NCBI GenBank assembly: GCA_000469685.2
Contig: LS997565.1
Coordinates: forward strand, 51,762,580 to 51,826,579
From: Haemonchus contortus
Lineage: Eukaryota > Nematoda > Chromadorea > Rhabditida > Trichostrongylidae
DNA length: 64,000 nt
Reading direction: 5' to 3'
Position 1 is the first letter of the stretch; every line of letters starts with the position of its first letter. A program made the translations under genes and the position numbers. The notes beneath the pieces were generated by a model. The model saw nothing but the letters and a program-made list of their open reading frames with translations. It was not told the origin of the DNA and ran no database searches. Positions 1 to 12,800 of the stretch are shown here, in pieces.

Positions 1-814
1 GAAGTTGAGTCGATTACACGACTAGGGGTGAAACACTTGCTATGCTTTATACCGCGTAATGTTGAGTTGAGAAGTGAAAATAAATATGTGAAAGGATCCG
101 AAGCGAGGGATACTATGAAGTTGCTGAAGGTGTCATCTCTTTTTTGGTAGCTCTTTTGGTGCCCATCGTAGTTATTGACGCGAAATTATACGAGTCACAA
201 TTTGTGAACAGACCTTCACCAAGATCGCCACAAGGGACGTTGCAATGACTTATGTTCAGTTGTAAGCCCTAACATAGTTTGCGGATATGGGTTCTGTGTT
301 GAACATATTCTTATTCACTTCAGGAGTCACTTTAATACTGTTTGGTTGATAATTTTCAGTGGTTAATATTAATTTCCAATTGTTATTATTAATTTGATAT
401 ACAGCGTGCCATCTTTTCACCGACCTCGAATTACAATTCACTCATCACTATCATTCACTTTGTTTTTACTTACTTTTGACTTTCCATGTAAATGTGAATA
501 TTGTATGTTAGTTCCCATATTTCGTAATGGTATCACATTGTTTTTTCTCGAGGTGCTTTTACAATGATGATGTATCGAAGGATCTGATATTTCCGAATCT
601 TTACTTCCAATAGAAAATTTTGTTCTGAAGGGTTTTCAATAGCGGTTCGAGTCCGTTTTTATTCTCTGCTTCTAGTGAGGAATAATGTTCTCAGTTCCGT
701 TTCCGAAGAAAGACGCGTTTGGGACCTGTGTCAGCAGTACGTCAGCTCAAACGCTTAAGCAATAGGGTATTCAAGATTGTACGTGCATACGATATTCTAG
801 GTAACCAAGTGCAA
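1..814. other. Upstream region of the zinc-finger gene, no gene seen
   Basis: AT-rich sequence with only short, shadow-like open frames on both strands. It may hold the promoter and possibly earlier exons of the zinc-finger gene that starts at 815, but no exon could be supported. Confidence 0.4.
791..800 (+). promoter_or_regulatory. Likely spliced-leader (trans-splice) acceptor
   Basis: The sequence gatattctag ends 14 bases before the ATG at 815, with no convincing upstream donor or exon. A short gap between an acceptor and the start codon is typical of nematode SL trans-splicing. An ordinary cis-intron with an unseen 5' exon is the alternative. Confidence 0.35.
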
Positions 815-3800
815 ATGAGTGGAACATCGAAAGTCGTCGAATGTACGATATGTAGGAAGTCATTTGCTTGCCTTAGGTGAGTTCTATTTCGAATGAAATT
901 GAATTTGAAATCCTCAATTCGTTAACGTGCAAAAAACGAACAAGAGATGAACAGTGCCTCGATGTAACACACACGCACTGCGATGTGATAACGAGGACGT
1001 ATGTGCTTAGCTGGCAACTAGCAAATACTCCCCGGATGCAGCCTTTGGGAAGCATGAGGTAGAATGCTGTTGGCTGTCATTGTATATGAAATTAAGGCTC
1101 GAAAGATCAAAATTTTACTATTACGCATCCAATGCTGGTTCTGTTGAATACATTCAGTTGGTTCACTCAGTTGCGTGCATTAATTCCAATAAATTGAATC
1201 AGCTAGTCGTCTCTGGACTTCCTGAATCGTTTTATACAGAAAACGCTGGATATCAAGGTTCCTACTAGTTTTTCTTCAAAAGCATTACGCTCTTATTATT
1301 TTTACAATTTCGATGCGACTTTTTGTCGCTGGCGTTTCTGGAAAGGGGGCGGTTTCGCCGAATATCTTAACTTTCTTTCTATTTGTTTACTTTATTGCCA
1401 ACTGTCTTTTTTCACCTACCTGCAATGCCGATTCGTCAGCAATAGTGACAACAGCTCTTATAAACAACTGCTAAATGCACGGTATTTTGGGCCAATTTAA
1501 AATGGAAGTGTATTATGTACGCGAACTCAATAACCGTGGGCGACTAAAAGTTTCTCTAACTTATCCGATTATACGTTAGGCCTTTAACTGTGGTGGACTC
1601 GGGAGTACTTTTGCAAGAATATGTATAACACATATCGATGTTCACGTTCATTATGTAAGTGCTGAGATACAATAAGTGGGGATAGAGGGGAGAAAGTCAG
1701 GAAGAGATGACTTATCCAGCCTGACGAGGGTTCGGAAAGCCAGAGCCTAGCGGCAGTGGGGATGAGTCCTTTAACAACAAGGAGCTACTTATATATCGTG
1801 GCTCGTGCATGAACATGATGCAATCCTGGTGGATGGCAGCTCCTTCGTATGTGTAGGCAAAGAGGCTAACGAAACGAGAGCCGAATGACGCGGCAAACTC
1901 GAGCGATTGTTTTCCGTATGTTTTTCCTTGTTCACCCCTATCCGCGAAAAAACCAGGGTATAAAATGCGACTTCTGGTCCAATGATATTTCCGGCTGGAT
2001 GGTTTGAGATGATTTCGCTGAAGACAATCTTTAACTGCTTTCCCTCGGAACTAAAGCGATAAGGAGGCCGCATCGGTCCGATAATTAAATATTGTTAGTC
2101 TTTGGTCTTATATTAAGTGAGACGACACATTCCAAATGAGAGGCGTCATTTTTAATTTGATTCCCTTTCTTGTCAGAGGCAGTCTTGTAGCAAAGAATGT
2201 TCAAGCAGGTACTTTTCCTTAGCTTGCGGCTTTCTCAAAGCAGGTACTTGCCCTGTATGAAGTCTTTGCATAAATGGCGGAATTGCTTCTTCTTATTGGG
2301 TAGTTTGAGCTATCCAACATTCTGGCTACTTCCACGCTCGAGTGGACTATACAGCGATATCAATACACGATATACAACGGTTGATGAGAATGCAAATAAC
2401 TTACTCTTCACCTACTGCAGTGATTGAGATCAACTCCTAATGTACGAATTGTTAATGGAAAACGGAAAAATTAAAATCTTCACACCTCTTCCTGCCCCCT
2501 TTTTCACCCCTAGTTTCTCAACTTTCCGGTGGTCGTCTCCCTTTCTGGGGATTTTATTTCGGAGGCTTTTTTGTTCGAGCTGACAAGCTATTTGTAGCAA
2601 CTTGTAAACTTTGTCCCCATGAAGTTTCATGAAAAAAATGGAAAAGATAAACTGCGTTCTGCGGCGCTCTCATTTTCCACATAAAGCGATCTCGATTCGC
2701 AGTCATAATTGCCAACGCTCTCGGAGTTTTTTTTCAGATATGTAGTCAAACACATGGCCAGAGTTCATAGTAAAGAGAAAGAAGATAAAAAGCCACTGGA
2801 ATGCTCCATATGTAGCAAGGTGAAAAGACGATTGCTTTTCTTTGTAGAAGGTCAACCTCCATAGTGCCGTCAATGGAGCTTTACTTGGTTTGGATCGTAG
2901 CCTTTTCCAGAGTTTCCCTCGTCTCTCTCACCTTCAGCGACATCAGCTCATTCATATCAAAGACCGTGAATGGGGCTGCCCATTTTGTGAACAGAGTTTT
3001 GTTCAGAAAGTGAGTCTTCTTGTCTTTTTTTATAGACATAGACCATGGTTACTCTGTTCGCTCCTATATGCCACCTACGTTTGATCATAGAGATTTCATT
3101 CCTGGCTATTAATACATAGACAAGCTGGAAGTGAATAGAATATGTGAGCGTGAGCCTAGAATAGTGATGTCTGTTATATGACACGCTGCTGTGCTGCAGC
3201 CTTACTTATACTCTTTCGCTTTTTTCTCGCTCTGCGTTCTATGGAAGGAAGCTACCCTGTTCCATTAACTAGGCTGTCTGTTTTACTTTTGAGTTTTTTT
3301 GAAAAAAGCTCCTTCGAGTAGTCATTTTTGCCGCACTTCCAAAAAGTTGTTTGAGCATTTAAATCCAGTCTTCACAAAAATTGTTCTACGCTAACGGGTT
3401 CTCGGCAACGTAGTCGTCATGAGTGCAGATTGTTAACCCGAGTATTGATTGTTTTTGAATGGCATTTTGGTTAACAATTCATAAAGTGTGTTTCAGGCCC
3501 ATTTAATGCGTCATATTGGACGTTGGCATGCCTCTCAGTATCGAGATGGACTGGAGGAAAGAATAGCGGCTAATAAATGGAGATCAAAAGACAGTGAGCA
3601 ATCATCTAAAAGTATTGCTGAGATGACTTTTGTCGAAAGAGTAGAAATTGAAGCCGAAAAGATACCGAAAATTATAATAAGTAGAGCGCCGTCTCGTTGT
3701 ATGTAAAACATTTCTTCAGAACTGCTCTACAAGCCAAGTAGATTACTTTTTTTCATTCGTTTGCTGTACCGGTTATCATTTGGATTTTCAAAATTTAGCA

Positions 3801-6800
3801 TAATTACGATACTCCTCTTTACGGCGCTCGAGCTTCTCGCTACCCATTTCGAGACGTGAAAGAATGGCAGGGTATTTCTAACGTAGTTTTTGGATTTTCG
3901 CAGTGAAACTCATTCCTAATTCGATTTGATGGCACAAATCCTATTAATGGTTCTTTAAAAGTTCTTCTGCTTTTCTCTGTGGTTATTTCCAAGTTATGAT
4001 TCCATCTGAATGAGGCGTTGTTTCAAAATATTCTTTTCTATCGTATCCAATCCTGAAAGAACTTGGGAAAGTTGAATCGGGCTATGGTATTAGGGTGTCC
4101 GGAAAGTTTTGGGAAAATTCAGTCGGTTTTTTCAGCAAAAAAAAATTTACAGCAAAAACTTATATCAGTGATAAAGATAGAGGCCCTTCTCAGCCACAAT
4201 GTCTTTCCATAAACCGGACATGGCATTGTTGCCATAATCCAAATTGAAGAGGGATTGACGCAGTTAATTTAACTACCACCTACTTGACTTTCAATTTTCA
4301 ATTTTTTTTTCTCGACAGATGGTGGATTTTTTTCCTTCAGAGCAGGTCTGTGGGCTTCTGAAAGTATGGCAGTCACATTGGTCCAGGTAATAAAGTAAAT
4401 ATATGGGGCGCGAGGTAGTCAGGTTTTACCGAGTCTTTCTTGCTCATCCATCAACGTCTTGGCGTGGGGTGGTCGAGCATTATCCATCATATTAAGTTGT
4501 TTGGAAAGAAATGCGCGTTGGATTTGTCCATTTATTTCTCTCCTACTATAGAAGATTTTCTAGAATAGTTTTGTCTCTTGGAAAGGAATTTCATTTCGCA
4601 TCTTTTGATGATTTTTGTCTATGTCTACTTCGTTTTTTTTTAAAGTCCAGGAAATGCCTGAACAAAAATTTCAAGTGCACGTTCGCATGTGGTACGACTT
4701 CAAGCAAAGAAAATCGGCTGCTGAATCTCATTGTGCCATATCTGAGGTATTCGGCGAAGAAGCCCGGTCGGAAAGCCAGTGTCGACGATGGTTCCAGCGT
4801 TTCAAAAACGGTAATGAAAGCTTGGAGGACAAAGAACATGGAGGTCGGCTTCAAGTCGTCGATAACCGAGTGATGAAGTCCACATTGAATTCGGGTCGAA
4901 AAATTCGGGTCTGGATTCGGGTCAAACTGTTACGGCGGACATCTACAAAGGCCAGTTTAACCGCGTGGATCAAGCACTGCGTCGTCGAGGGGTCGAAACG
5001 ACGTCGACAAAACTCATCAACGAAAACGATCGTCCACACGTCCACACGCGAAAATCCCTTTGGACACAATTGAGGAACTGGGCTGGGAAGTCCTGCCTCA
5101 TCGGCCATACAGCCCATACCTGGCATCGTCCAATAACCATCTGGTTCCGGTCGATAGAGCACTCCCTGGCCGAGAGAAAGTTCTCAAACTACGAAGAAGT
5201 TCAACTCTGGGTGTCCAACTACTTTGAGCCGGAGCCCACCGAGTTCTTCGAACGAGGAATCCATTCTTCGCATAAATTCTGGCAACATGTAATTGATAGA
5301 AATGGCGATTACTCTTGAATGAGTCTTGTTTGGTTTCGTTTTTGTACTAGAAAGTTTTTAAACTAAAACGTGCATTTCTTTCCGAATAACATAAGAATTG
5401 AAAATTTCCTTGTGATCCATGTAAATTGGAAGATCGAAACACCATCTTTTTCAGTTGTTAACAGAATACTCTTGCGTTTACCGTTTACCGCAGCACACTC
5501 CGGTAGGATTTCAAGTAAAGTACGCGTTTGAGTAGAGGAAGAGTGAGCTTAAGTTTTTTGTAGCGAGTTGTGGCCTGACGGCCGCTGGTAGGCATTGTCA
5601 TTTCCTGTGTGGATGCTCATATGATATCTACTTTTTGTCCAGGCACAACGTATTAACAAACTCGCTTGATTCGTCGTTTGCTTATTGTCGAAGGTCTTCT
5701 AACACAGAATGACTCGTACTCGTTGCTCTTGCTCAGTCAAGAAGTATGCGTTACTTGCAGAGTCTGCTTTGGAAGCGACTTTTGCGTAGGACGTCGTGGA
5801 TGATGGATTTGTGAATAGAGATCGTATTTTCCGTTTTTTGAGACTTTGATGAGGGTTGCTCTGGCGGGAGGACAGAACAGTGTCGGTATTTGAGGGCAGT
5901 GGACGTTCGATTCGACGAACTTTGCGAAGCATACCGCTTCTCGGAGGAAGCGACCGTGCCATTTGTGACAAAAGAGGGTCACTGCTGTCAGTTGCCATTC
6001 TCATTTCAATCTGACAAGGAAGGTCTTTCAGGGCGCTGAGTACAGAACTACGGTCCATTCCCGCTAAATGGCCTTCTGCATGCCAACAAAGGAGTGAAAA
6101 TAATTTTGTCAGAAATTTCCGTTTTGACCCACTAAGCGTGGTTTATTCTTGGCGTCGACTGTCCGCACGGTAGAAGGCGCCGGTGTACTGCGCATTGAAA
6201 ATAACGTGAACAGTAGCCAAAAAAGGGAGCCACATGTTGAAACATGTTGAGAAGTGCGGGGAAGTTTCATATGTGGCTACTGGGTACTAGCCTGGATTGA
6301 TGGTTCCGGTTTTCTGGGCGCTGCCGTTTTTGCATTTTATGCTGCCACCTCCAGATTGGCTCCATGTGTATGTGCGGGAGGATTCGTTACAGTGAAAATT
6401 GATCAAAAATGTGTAAGCATTGAAACGTGTGATTATAGGTTCATGGTTCGGTTAGAATCCGCATGTAGGGTTCCTATACGATTTTTTCAGGGAAGGAGAG
6501 ATCGTATTCATGGAGGGATTCATAAGATCGGAAAATTTCTGGGGAACTCATTGTTCAGCATTCATACGTACGCCATATGCCCGCTCACTCCATTCGCTCT
6601 AGCTTATCCTTTCCCAAGACCACCAGCTTCATGTAACCCCATACAAGCTAGACCTACTGAAGATTACAATCAGACCTCAGAAACCATTTTTATCAGCAAT
6701 AATGAAATGAAAGATAATGAAGATCACGGCTTATCATTCTGATTTGCTTGTAAGTAACAAAGCAACACAACCATTCTGCAATGTGAGCGGGCTTTGACAT

Positions 6801-9800
6801 GGGTGAAGGTAGGCTGTGCTGTGAGGCACCAAGGAAGTACTACCTGATCTGCCCACGTAACAGCGAATGAATGATATGGGTATCCCTACGTCGCCATCAT
6901 GTTATAAATCACCCAAATGCCGTGCTTCGGAGGGAAGGTTGTCGCAAGAGCTACGAGTTCACAGTGCTCTTCATGTGCGTTGAAAATCCTGGTGACAACG
7001 GCGGAAAATACGATTGATTCGGCATGTGTCGGTCAGCGCACTTCTGACGAAGAAGCCGATGAACAGTTCTCTACAATCGGCACTTTTAGGAGAAGACCAA
7101 TACGACCAGCAGTGGCAACAGCCGTTCACCAGCACAGAGTCGTAACGTCGGTTCTCGTGGATCGCGAGTAAGACAACTAAGATACACTAAAAGAGAAAAT
7201 CATTCAAAGGTTCATCCCAATTTGGGAGCCAACTACTCAAAAGCCAACCACCCAAAAACTGGGAGAGGGCAGATTCGTCCTTATGATCGCAGCTTATGGT
7301 CCGTTCGGGAACCCCAATACACCGTAGTCCATCCCTGATGGTCCATAACAGGTGGCGGCAGTTCTACTCGAATTCACACGTCGAGCGGGGTGACTACCGT
7401 ATCCTTCTACTAGAAATTCACTCTTTTTACTCCGTGGCAACTGCCGTATCCTTTTACTGGCTTGTAGAGGTTATTCCTGGTCCCGGTTACGACAATTACC
7501 AGTCAGGCACTTGCTTTGGCCTTGGTGCAATATGGAGCCAAAGTGGAGGTGGCAGCATAAAATGCAAAAACAGCAGACAAAACCCGAAACATCAACCCAA
7601 CTTAGTCGTCCAATTCGAAGTTCACATCGCTATCCGCCACACTATCCGTCGCTACCAGCAGTTCAACCGTTGAGAGCACATATGAAACTTCTCCACACTT
7701 TTCAACATGTTTCAACATGTGGCTCCCTTTTTGACTAATGTTAGCGTTATTTTCAGTGCGTAGTCCACCGTCGCCTTCTACTGTGCAGACAGTCGACGCC
7801 ATGAATGAAACAAACAACGCTCAGTGGGCTAAAACGGCGATTTCTGACAAAATAATTTTCACTCCTTTTTTGGCATTCAGAGGCCATTGAGCGGAAATGG
7901 ACCAGAATTCTGTACTCAGTGCTCATGCCCCTATACCATGCGAAAACCTTTTTTAAAAAGCGTCCCTCGCCCTGAAAGACCCTCCTTGTGAGTGTTGAAG
8001 CGATCAGTTTCGTAACGCTGAAGCAGAAGGCTTCGGTAGTTTCATCGATGACACATCGTTCAATTGACAATTACTTACTTCGAACGATCTAGTCAAATAC
8101 CGATCAACTATAGTACTGATCTATCAACAATGCCATTTTTCCTGTTATCGAATCTACAATCCTTCTTTAGCGAGTTTGCGAACAACATGCTTTCAAAGTT
8201 GAAAGGCAAAATTTTCTCAAAACTTTCCGGCCACCTTAATACTTTCATTTTTGGTACCTGCTACTACAGCGCTTCTTCCAGAGCCGATTGATCCACTTGA
8301 AAAACTCGAAACAAATGCGCCATCTACTCAGCAGTGTAGTGACCTTCTTTCGCGATTGCTCTGTACACAGTGTGGTATGACCTTCGACAACCGAACCGAT
8401 CTAGATCGCCATCATACGGTAACTGCTTCTAACTTTTATATATTTAACTTTATCTTGGAGGTGGGACATTTTACATTTTGACTGATCTATTTGAGCGTGA
8501 GCGACGATTCGTTCCGATATGTGGTAACGGTTGGTGAACTTCCCCTAAACTTGGTAAATGTTTGCCATATAATTCAGTGATTGGTTCACCTGGACAAGGC
8601 TGAGGATAACCATCTTTTGCAACAGTCACGGTTGGATAAAATTCATCATCTACAGCGCTTGATTCAAACTGCAAACTGTTAACTGTTAGTCAATCGAGGA
8701 GTAGTAGCGCCACTTAAAGGCACAGTCACGATAATTTTGGGTAATCCAGATTATGATGAAAAATGGACGACAAGATCGAAAATAGTGCGATGAAGGTGGA
8801 AAAATTGCGTGGATCGGTGTTTCTAAAGTGGAAAAAAGCTTAGAAAAATCGTTAAACAGAGGGCTGGACGAGATTGAGACCAAAAAAATGAAGAAGAGTG
8901 GGCGTTTGGACGAGCTATACAATGTGTCTCACTGCGTACGTGTAGGACGTGGTGCGAATAACAGACTATGGTAAGCAAAAATTCATTCACATATAAGCAT
9001 AAGTAAACAAAGAAACCCCAGTAACAGCAGAAGTTGCTCACTTTTTTCAGCCTGAAGGAGTAGGAAATTGAATAAGGGATCACAGCAGCAAAAAGAATTC
9101 AAAGGAAAAAAGAATGGGAGAAAAACGTCGCCCCACCACTTGGTTATCAGCTGATTGTGTGTGAGTCCTAGAACGAATAGATGCAATCTGTATTGTCTCG
9201 ACCCTCGTCTGACCGTCTGACGTGACATCGATCGAGAGGCGGGAAGGCCATTGACGTTCCCGCCCATTAAAATATGGTGAACTGTGACTTTAAGCCACAG
9301 TGATGAAGAGTTCGTTGAAACGCGCTCTAATCAGTCCTTTTATGCTCAAGAACACTGTAACGTCTACATCTACTGTCAGTGTAATAATCTAATTTTTCAG
9401 AACACTCACCGTCCACTAAAATGTAAACATTGCGGCGAGGTGTTCGACGGTTACGGGAATCTCAGGGCGCACGAATTGCGACAACGAGCACAATCATTTG
9501 AATGTTCATGTGGAGCTTCATTTTCTCGGCTATCTGAGCTACGGTATGTTTTTGAATAACACCAGTCGAATCGCCCGGCTGACGTCGGGCACTTCCTTTT
9601 CGCGCAAAAATGACCTGCAGCCAACGTTCTTTTCAAATTCGGACACTGGTATAATAGAACAGAAAAAGTAGATCTCCGTCGAGACAGACAAACACACACA
9701 CCCGACACACTTCGTGAGCGCCTCTTACGTCATGAGTGGAGTCATGCTCAACTGATGTATGTTAGAGTAACTTGGTTCTTTCCGTATTTTTTTTCAACGC

Positions 9801-12800
9801 GACTGCGCAGATTTACCCAGGTTACGCACGTTCCGCCCCCTACGTTATCCAATTCATCCATTTCCCACTACCTAATACCAGTGTCCTGATCTTGCAGCCT
9901 GTACCCCTACCGATTTTCAACCCCTAGGCCAAAGTTTGAAAATTTTCGCTTGAATCCCGCCAAGTAGAGGAGGAGTCCAGCCCTGCCACTTATCATCAGT
10001 ACTCCCATCCCGCCGCTTGTACTCCTACTAAATTTGACAGGGGGACACGGGGACAAACCATATGAATTTCTGGTCAAAAACAACACATGCACATACACGC
10101 GTAGACACACACACACGCACACACACACACTTACACAATTAGTGCGTCACATATAGTAGGATTCATAACTAAGCAACTTGGAGTCTGCGGTAGGCTTGAT
10201 GTAGTACCTTGTTTAATGCGATATTTTCGTACTACAGCGATTGAATAGGTTTTTTTTCTTGTCGTTAAGTGGTAGTGGTGGAAGTGAATGAAGTCAGGCG
10301 CATTCAGTTGAAGGCTCAGAGATGTGGAATGAATCCATGCGTTACAACTTTTGACAATGCACAGCTTATTCAAATGGGTGCTCACAACAAACATAAGTCT
10401 GCACCAGAGATCTCGACTGCCCTTTTTTGTTTATGGATCTCACTGGAAAGGCTTGCATGTGTTCCTTGCAAGGTTCTTGGCTCTCAACTTGTTGGGCGTC
10501 TACACATAGACTTTCGACCAAATATCCACCCAGATTTGGTCAAATCCTCTTTGCCTAATTCCAAAGAAGCTTTCGGTGTCGTGGCGCTGAACTCCTTAAC
10601 AAGGTTCCCTCAAGTTGTCTTTGTACACAAGCTGTACAGCTCTGTAGGACTGAGCTTGCAGGGCTTGTCATTAACTTTAGGAGGTTTACAGTGGCAAGAA
10701 AAGACAAGATTAGTACATGATAACTCGCTTGTACAGATGCGTTTGAAAACTCGGCTCGAATTTTTTTACGAAGTGCTATGCTTGAAGTGAGAGCATCTCT
10801 GTTCAGAATTCATCGAGATTCGTGTCGCAAACGGGGATCATTTCTGTGCATTGTATGCGACCGGTTGTTCACTCAACGTGTGCAGGTAGTCCGTAATTAA
10901 TCGCAGGTCAATTTGTCTTTGATGTTTGCTTTTGTTGTTTCAAGCTGGACAGACACTGGAAAAAGGAGCATTTCGTAAGTGCACAATGTGCTGAATGTGG
11001 TTGGATTGCGGCTGCACCATTGCGAAAAGCAGAACATGCCTTGGAGGTCCATAAGAAGGATATGTAGGTTCATGCATAGGAAAAGCCGTGATTTGTTTGA
11101 ACCTTTAGTTCTTCTCACCAGTTGCATCCTTATACAGAAGATAGTGCGGTCGCCTTGAGATTCTTTCTCTTTGCCACGAACATCATCAATTAACGGGTGT
11201 CGCGCCATCGGGGCCATCCCGGGGTGAGCCTATTCAGTTCCACGTCTAATTACTCCGCACCTTTCTCGCGCATCCACTCACCCGCCTGTGGGATGGCCTC
11301 GTTTATTTGGTTGGCTGCTGACCTCTCTGGCACACAGCCATACTCAGGAGTAACAACATCGATTACATGATTAAGAAACTTCTAAAGCATGAAAAATAAG
11401 GCAAAACAAAAAATAATAAACATGCATCACTTTAATAATGCAACACAGAAAGCTGTGGAGGCTAAAGTAATGATTGGAAAAATCATAGGATGGGGAAAAG
11501 GATTTATCACATGGTGTAAGCGGTCGTTCTCACAAGGCGCCTGCAGGCAAACTAGTTGACAAAAAGACCTTTCAAGCTTTTTTAACACCCTCTATCGCTT
11601 TCTTTGAACACCGCCAATAGGTCACTTGAAGGTATTCAAACATGTGGATGAAAGCATCATAAATCACCTCTGTAGTGTGCTTATCATCGCATAAGCACGA
11701 TGTCTCACTTGCACTACTCCAAATTCGACTGCAGCGCCTTCTCCGGCTTCAACCCAGGATTAGCTGCTACTGTTGCTTCTTCTTATTCCTGCGGATCCCT
11801 GTATTTAGCTAGCCTACCACAATACACTGCACCACCTCTATTTCATGTATCTGCACCCCTTCCACCCCTTGCAACTTCCCTTTCTGTTCCCTCGAGTGCT
11901 GTAGCTCCGAATTCCTTTTATATTTATCCTCAGCACCCGAAGCACTGTGAGCCCTGTCAACCAAGCCCCTTCGTTTTCAGAAACCCTAGGAGCAGCTACA
12001 GCTACCTCAAATCCGAAGCACACCTAAACGGCGAAAGGCAGGTAAGCAAGGGAAGAAAGCATCACGTTCTAATCCATCGGGACCAAGTGGATGGAAATTG
12101 GACCAAGTGAGCAGGAAACAGCAATTCTGCAGAAAAATGTCTAGATACGTCACCGATAATCTTCTTAGTTTCCTTATAATATAAAGATTCTGAATTTTTA
12201 CATTGTATTGTCCCAACTGCATATTATTTTAAAATGTGTAATAATAGCAAATAATAATATAATAATATCAGTAATGATAATAACAAAGTTTCCAATCCAT
12301 AGGATCAATATCAGTTCACCCAGACTGCCAGAGAGGTCACAGCCAACTAATTAAACGAGGTCACCCTACAGGCGGGTGAGTGGATGCGCGAGAAAGGTGC
12401 GAAGTAAGTAGAAGTGTGGAACCAAATGCCGACTCCCGGCCATCCCGCCGAGGCCTTTCCGCATCGGTGGTTGCTCGGCAGGGCGACCCAGGCGGCGTGA
12501 TTGAGGTGGTCGGGGTCTTATGCCCGCTCGCTAATGCTCGGCATCACTTGCCACACGGACATGGTAGGCCTCAGCTGCTCCGGTGCCCTTACGTGCTACT
12601 ACGGGATGGTACTTGTCGCTTTCATAGTCCGCCGGCCGGCCGCACGGCTGCCGCGAACGAATTAGTTCGTATGTAAGAAATCTACGTCTGCTCCATTATT
12701 TCACGGTCAGAACCCGCTGACGCATGATCCTCCAGAAGCCTGCGATATCCTCATCCGCATCCTGGGATGGCTGCGGAATACGAGGAGATCTGCACTTCAC

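Noticed and set aside
5699..6058. 119-codon minus-strand frame beside the inverted repeat
   Set aside because: Ser/Arg-rich with no motif, partly overlapping the repeat arm. I could not support an exon structure.
6254..6742. 162-codon plus-strand frame
   Set aside because: It starts inside an inverted-repeat arm and has mixed composition and no motif. It is likely a shadow of repeat sequence.
10269..10790. 173-codon plus-strand frame
   Set aside because: Lies within intron 6 of a well-supported gene, has no motif, and the adjoining exon 7 uses a different frame. Probably chance, though it is the longest unexplained frame.
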